Positions 60,912-64,000 of a DNA stretch of 64,000 nt are shown here, piece by piece. The stretch lies in the NCBI GenBank assembly GCA_028564675.1, contig JAOVVO010000184.1, forward strand, positions 58,875-122,874, written 5' to 3'. The position numbers were made by a program, and so were the translations under genes. The first letter of the stretch is position 1. Every line of letters starts with the position of its first letter. Under the pieces are notes generated by a model. The model searched no databases and was not told the origin of the DNA. It saw only the letters and a program-made list of their open reading frames with translations. The stretch comes from Onchocerca lupi (Eukaryota; Nematoda; Chromadorea; Rhabditida; Onchocercidae).

Positions 60912-60930
60912 CAACAATTAAGTACCACTT

Positions 60931-61290
60931 AAGTATCACTTAATTTATGATTTCTTTTTTTTTCTTTTTGTACTTAAATTTACCAAAAAAAAAAAAAGAA
61001 GGAAATGACATGAAAGTGGAAATGAAAGAATTTTAGATCTTTTTCATGTTCAATTCAGAATTCTATTGATTATTTAAGTAAATAATTATTAAATTAAATT
61101 CAATTACGAATAAGTACCACTTAATTTATGATTTCTTTTTTTTTTTTTTGTACTTAAATTTACCAAAAAAAAAAAGGAAGGAAATGACATGAAAATGGAA
61201 ATGAAAGAATTTTAGACCTTTTTCATGTTCAATTCAGAATTCTATTGATTATTTAAGTAAATAATTATATTAAATTAAATTCAATTACGA
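60931..61290. repeat. 181-base tandem duplication
   Basis: 60931-61111 is repeated at 61112-61290 with only a few differences (AAGTATCACTTAATT against AAGTACCACTTAATT, AAAGTGGAAATG against AAAATGGAAATG, plus homopolymer length). This indicates a recent event. Confidence 0.92.
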
Positions 61291-61560
61291 ATTTACAATT
61301 TGCACCAATAATCAATTTTCTATTTTCATTTTTATAGGGAAAGAAAAAAAAACGATCATTAGAATTGCACAAATCTAATGAATTGAAATGACATAAATTT
61401 AAATAATTTTAATTAAAATATATTTATAACTCGTAATCATCTATTTCCTATTTTCAGTTTCAATTTAAGAATGAAGATCATCAGAATTACATAATAATGC
61501 ATTAAAAATGGTATAAATTTAATTAATTTTAAATTAAAATATGATTTGCAGATTTTTTTT
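61291..61560. repeat. Diverged tandem duplication, period about 130 bases
   Basis: Both halves run from a TTTTCTATTTTCA-like tract through GATCAT-AGAATT-CA and end in a TAAATTTAA-TAATTTTAA block. Divergence is much higher than in the 181-base duplication next to it. Confidence 0.5.
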
Positions 61561-61577
61561 TTCTTTTTTGTCCTCAG

Positions 61578-61696
61578 GAGAGATTGATCAAATGCAAGCA
61601 ACAATGCAAGTTTGCATGCAAACTGCAAAAATGAATGAAGTAAAATGTAATTCAAGTAGAAAAATATGTTATAGTCCTTGTTTGGATCTTGCTTAA
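61578..61696 (+). CDS. Orphan terminal exon of a Cys-containing protein, 38 residues
   Basis: The acceptor TTTTGTCCTCAG ends at 61577. The exon then reads, in phase 1, EIDQMQATMQVCMQTAKMNE and VKCNSSRKICYSPCLDLA to TAA at 61694. It has four Cys in a short span, balanced amino-acid use and much better composition than the surrounding DNA, all typical of the end of a small secreted nematode protein. I could not find the upstream exon; it must end in phase 1 on the + strand, probably with a signal peptide. The minus strand here is also open but reads as low-complexity hydrophobic sequence. I do not recognise the family. Confidence 0.5.
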
Positions 61697-62669
61697 GTGC
61701 ATGGGAATTGAACAATTAATTTCGGGTGAAATATGAACCCCGTGGTACCAGGAGGTCTAACCTATTTACTTATCCCTAAATTACATCCAATTTCATCCCA
61801 AACATATGGTACTTAAATGATAAAATCAGCAAATCATTTGATGAGCGATTGATAAATTTTGTTAATTTTGCATAATTTATTTAATTTAAATTAAAATTAA
61901 AATAATTTTAATTCAGTTTTTAACTTAATTTTAATTTTGATTCAATTGTTGTAATTTTCGTGATTCCTTGAAATTTAATGACTTGTCTTTTCCATATTTC
62001 AACAAAATATCCTAAATTTTATTAAGAATTATTTAATTCGAATTTAAATTATGATAATTTATCTAACTACAATTTTTTCAATTATTGAAATTTTTTAAAC
62101 ACAATTAATTTCTTGAGATTTTGCTAATTAAAACAACTTTTTTAACATTTTTTAATAATTTGTTTTTCCTATATTTCAATAAATATTCATAGTCTAAATC
62201 TTTTTGAGGATTATTTAATTTGAATTAAAATCAAAGTATTCGAGTTAAGTTTTTGTATTATCAAGATTTTAAAAATTATTGAAATTTCATAGAACTAATT
62301 AATTTTATCAAAATTGTAATAATTTGGATAATTTTTGTAATTTTTCTCCAAAAAAAAAAAAAAAGAATTGTCTTTTAACTGATTTTTCAAGAAATATTTT
62401 CATAAATTATCTCTAAATTATATTTTTCAGTTTTTAATTTTTCATTCTAAGAATGATCACTATAATGATTACTTCATTTGTATTCAATCGATATTTAAAA
62501 GTTTCAATAAATTTCAATAAAATTCATCAATTTGATGACATTAATCAATCAATAATCAATGATTGACAGATAAATTGTGGATCCGGTGACCACCGAATAC
62601 AGATAGTTTATTTTAATTCAATTGTTGTTTTTTCTTTTTTTTTTTTTTTTTTTTTGAATTTTGCAACAG
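61697..62669. other. AT-rich intergenic region
   Basis: Non-coding by eye. Just after the orphan exon, 61730-61800 is richer in G and C (CCCCGTGGTACCAGGAGG) and may be 3' untranslated sequence. The rest is AT-rich, with no ordered repeat seen. Confidence 0.55.
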
Positions 62670-62674
62670 AGAAG

Positions 62675-62732
62675 GGTCAATTTAACAATCAAATCGATAA
62701 TGAGGTCAATTTAACAATCGAATCGATAATGA
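62675..62732. repeat. 29-base tandem duplication covering a start codon
   Basis: GGTCAATTTAACAATCAAAT at 62675 recurs at 62704 with one change. Each unit ends in ATAATGA followed by GGTCAA, so ATGAGGTCA occurs twice, at 62700 and 62729. The first ATG is followed after three codons by TAA. Confidence 0.85.
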
Positions 62733-62902
62733 GGTCAACTATTATTATTATTATAACATTGATCATGTGCAAAGGAAGTGAAACACAGCATGTGGTAAAA
62801 ATGGTAAAGATAACGGTTGGTACCAATGTTTTCCATTGTTACCAACTTTTAAATCAAAATTCAATTGTGGCTGAAAACTTTTTTTTCTCTTTCTTTTCAT
62901 AA
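62729..62902 (+). CDS. Possible first exon of a secreted protein (57-codon frame)
   Basis: An ATG at 62729 opens a frame starting MRSTIIIIITLIMCKGSE, which resembles a signal peptide, and continues through VGTNVFHCYQLLNQNSIVAE into a T run and stop. TTTTGCAACAG at 62659-62669 could be a spliced-leader acceptor 59 bases before. A GTAAAG donor after codon 25 (about 62804) may end the true exon. No second exon was found before the window edge. The run of ATT codons could also be a chance ATT microsatellite, so coding status is uncertain. Confidence 0.3.
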   Translation: MRSTIIIIITLIMCKGSETQHVVKMVKITVGTNVFHCYQLLNQNSIVAENFFFSFFS

Positions 62903-64000
62903 TCAAACTTTTTTAAACTTTGCATTAATCTAAATTTCCAAAAACTTTTATAATATAATATTTCAAATTCATAAATCGCAATTGCAATTTAAAGAAGCAT
63001 TTTTGATTTCGTAAAGTTGCAAATTTGAAATTTACAAATAGAAAATTTAAATGTAAAAATTTTTGCTTCAATTTTTTTTTGAGAAAATATAAATTCTTGG
63101 ATAAGCAAAAATTAGTAATATAATTAATAAACAATGAAATTTGTTAAAAGTAATCAATCAAAGTTAGCAATCAATCAAGTTTGAGTGATTGAACTTATGA
63201 TGACACCAAAATTAATGTTAAGATTCTATTTGTCAAGTTATAAAATTTATACTTTCGACGAAATAGAAGAGTAAATGGCAAAAATTTGTTTTTAATTTTT
63301 GAAACATAATTTTAAGTGAATGAAAATCGGTAATCATTCAAATTTGAATAATTATTTTAAATTTTCATAAGTAATCAACCAAATTCGAGAAATTGATTTA
63401 GATTTAAGTAATTGAATTTCTTAAACTTATGATCTCTATAATTAACGTAATTCCATTTGTCGCGTCTATTTTCCACGGAAATCAAATGTAATATATTTCA
63501 AGCCCAGATTAAAAACTTCAAATTACATATTCTTCAATTAATTGGTCAGCTATCATTATTGATTAGCGGTCATTACTCATCACTAATCAACTAATTGATT
63601 AGCAATCATTATTGATTGATCATCACTAATTAATAAATTTACTTATCCGAAGATTGTAAAAAAAAATTAATTTATATACCATTTATTTAAAAAAAAATTA
63701 AATAATATTAAATTTTAATTCTGGACAAAAACTTTTAAAATTATGAATAATATAAATTCGATATTTCAATTTATATTTTCAAGAAATAAAAAGAATAAAA
63801 TTTTCTAATTTTTATGCCAAAATAATATCTTAATATTCCAACATCAATACAATATTATAACTAACGAAATATTTATTACTTAAAAATTGAAATTAATTAA
63901 TTTTGAAATATCTGATTACTGATTTAAAGATTCTAATCGTAAATTAATTTTATGCATCATTTAAATTAGTAGACCATAATAATAATAATAATAATAATAA
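62903..64000. other. AT-rich right end of the window
   Basis: No gene supported. A loose repeat of 'ATTGATTAGC-ATCATTA' words lies at 63540-63640, and an (AAT)n microsatellite runs off the edge at 63977-64000. Confidence 0.6.

Larger units (their letters stand above)
57922..61577. other. Repeat-rich region without a complete gene
   Basis: Frames at 57922-58170 (+) and 60770-60838 (-) are open but unsupported (see findings and rejected items). The repeats at 58781, 59396, 60878, 60931 and 61291 occupy much of the rest. Upstream exons of the orphan exon at 61578 should lie here or further left; I could not place them. Confidence 0.5.

Noticed and set aside
61700..61800. GC-richer patch checked for a tRNA
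   Set aside because: No T-loop GTTCGAATC pattern or cloverleaf pairing could be found on either strand.

Overview
This is a nuclear segment of a parasitic nematode, most likely a filarial (spirurid) worm. The DNA is very AT-rich and full of long A or T runs. Genes are split into many short exons by small introns with TTTTCAG-type 3' splice sites. Several start codons lie just after an isolated 3' splice site, as expected for spliced-leader trans-splicing. Three neighbouring genes encode SXP/RAL-2 proteins, a nematode-specific secreted family well known from filariae. All exon models below were built by hand from reading frame, splice dinucleotides and intron phase. No alignment or search was run.

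Layout. (1) 1-12022, + strand: the 3' 15 exons of the worm ROR receptor tyrosine kinase (cam-1), with Frizzled-type cysteine-rich domain, kringle, membrane segment, kinase and Ser/Thr-rich tail. Its 5' end is not identified. A GC-rich island near 1.7-2.0 kb may be part of its start. (2) 13674-21488, - strand: a complete 14-exon cationic amino-acid transporter (CAT/SLC7 type, 763 aa), convergent with cam-1. (3) 21.5-29.5 kb: a gene-poor spacer with a fold-back element at 28.35-28.6 kb. (4) 29597-39163, + strand: a tandem cluster of three SXP/RAL-2 genes, two with a polyglutamine stretch after the signal peptide and one short divergent copy set between minisatellites. (5) 39.2-50.5 kb: AT-rich DNA with two tentative small two-exon genes, and a three-exon gene for an acidic secreted protein with heptad repeats that I do not recognise. 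(6) 50.5-64 kb: mostly non-coding, with many tandem repeats, one convincing orphan terminal exon of a Cys-containing protein (61578-61696) and a possible secreted-protein start near the right edge.

Repeats. A roughly 230-bp sequence with inverted ends occurs in two full and two partial copies: in a cam-1 intron, between the two large genes, and twice in a transporter intron. Minisatellites with 19-, 29-, 31-, 38-, 40- and 52-bp units cluster around the secreted-protein genes.

How the genes relate. CAM-1 would act in Wnt-dependent cell and axon guidance and the transporter in amino-acid uptake. The SXP/RAL-2 and acidic proteins are probably exported, possibly at the host interface. There is no operon linking them, and no tRNA, rRNA, CRISPR array or transposase gene was seen.
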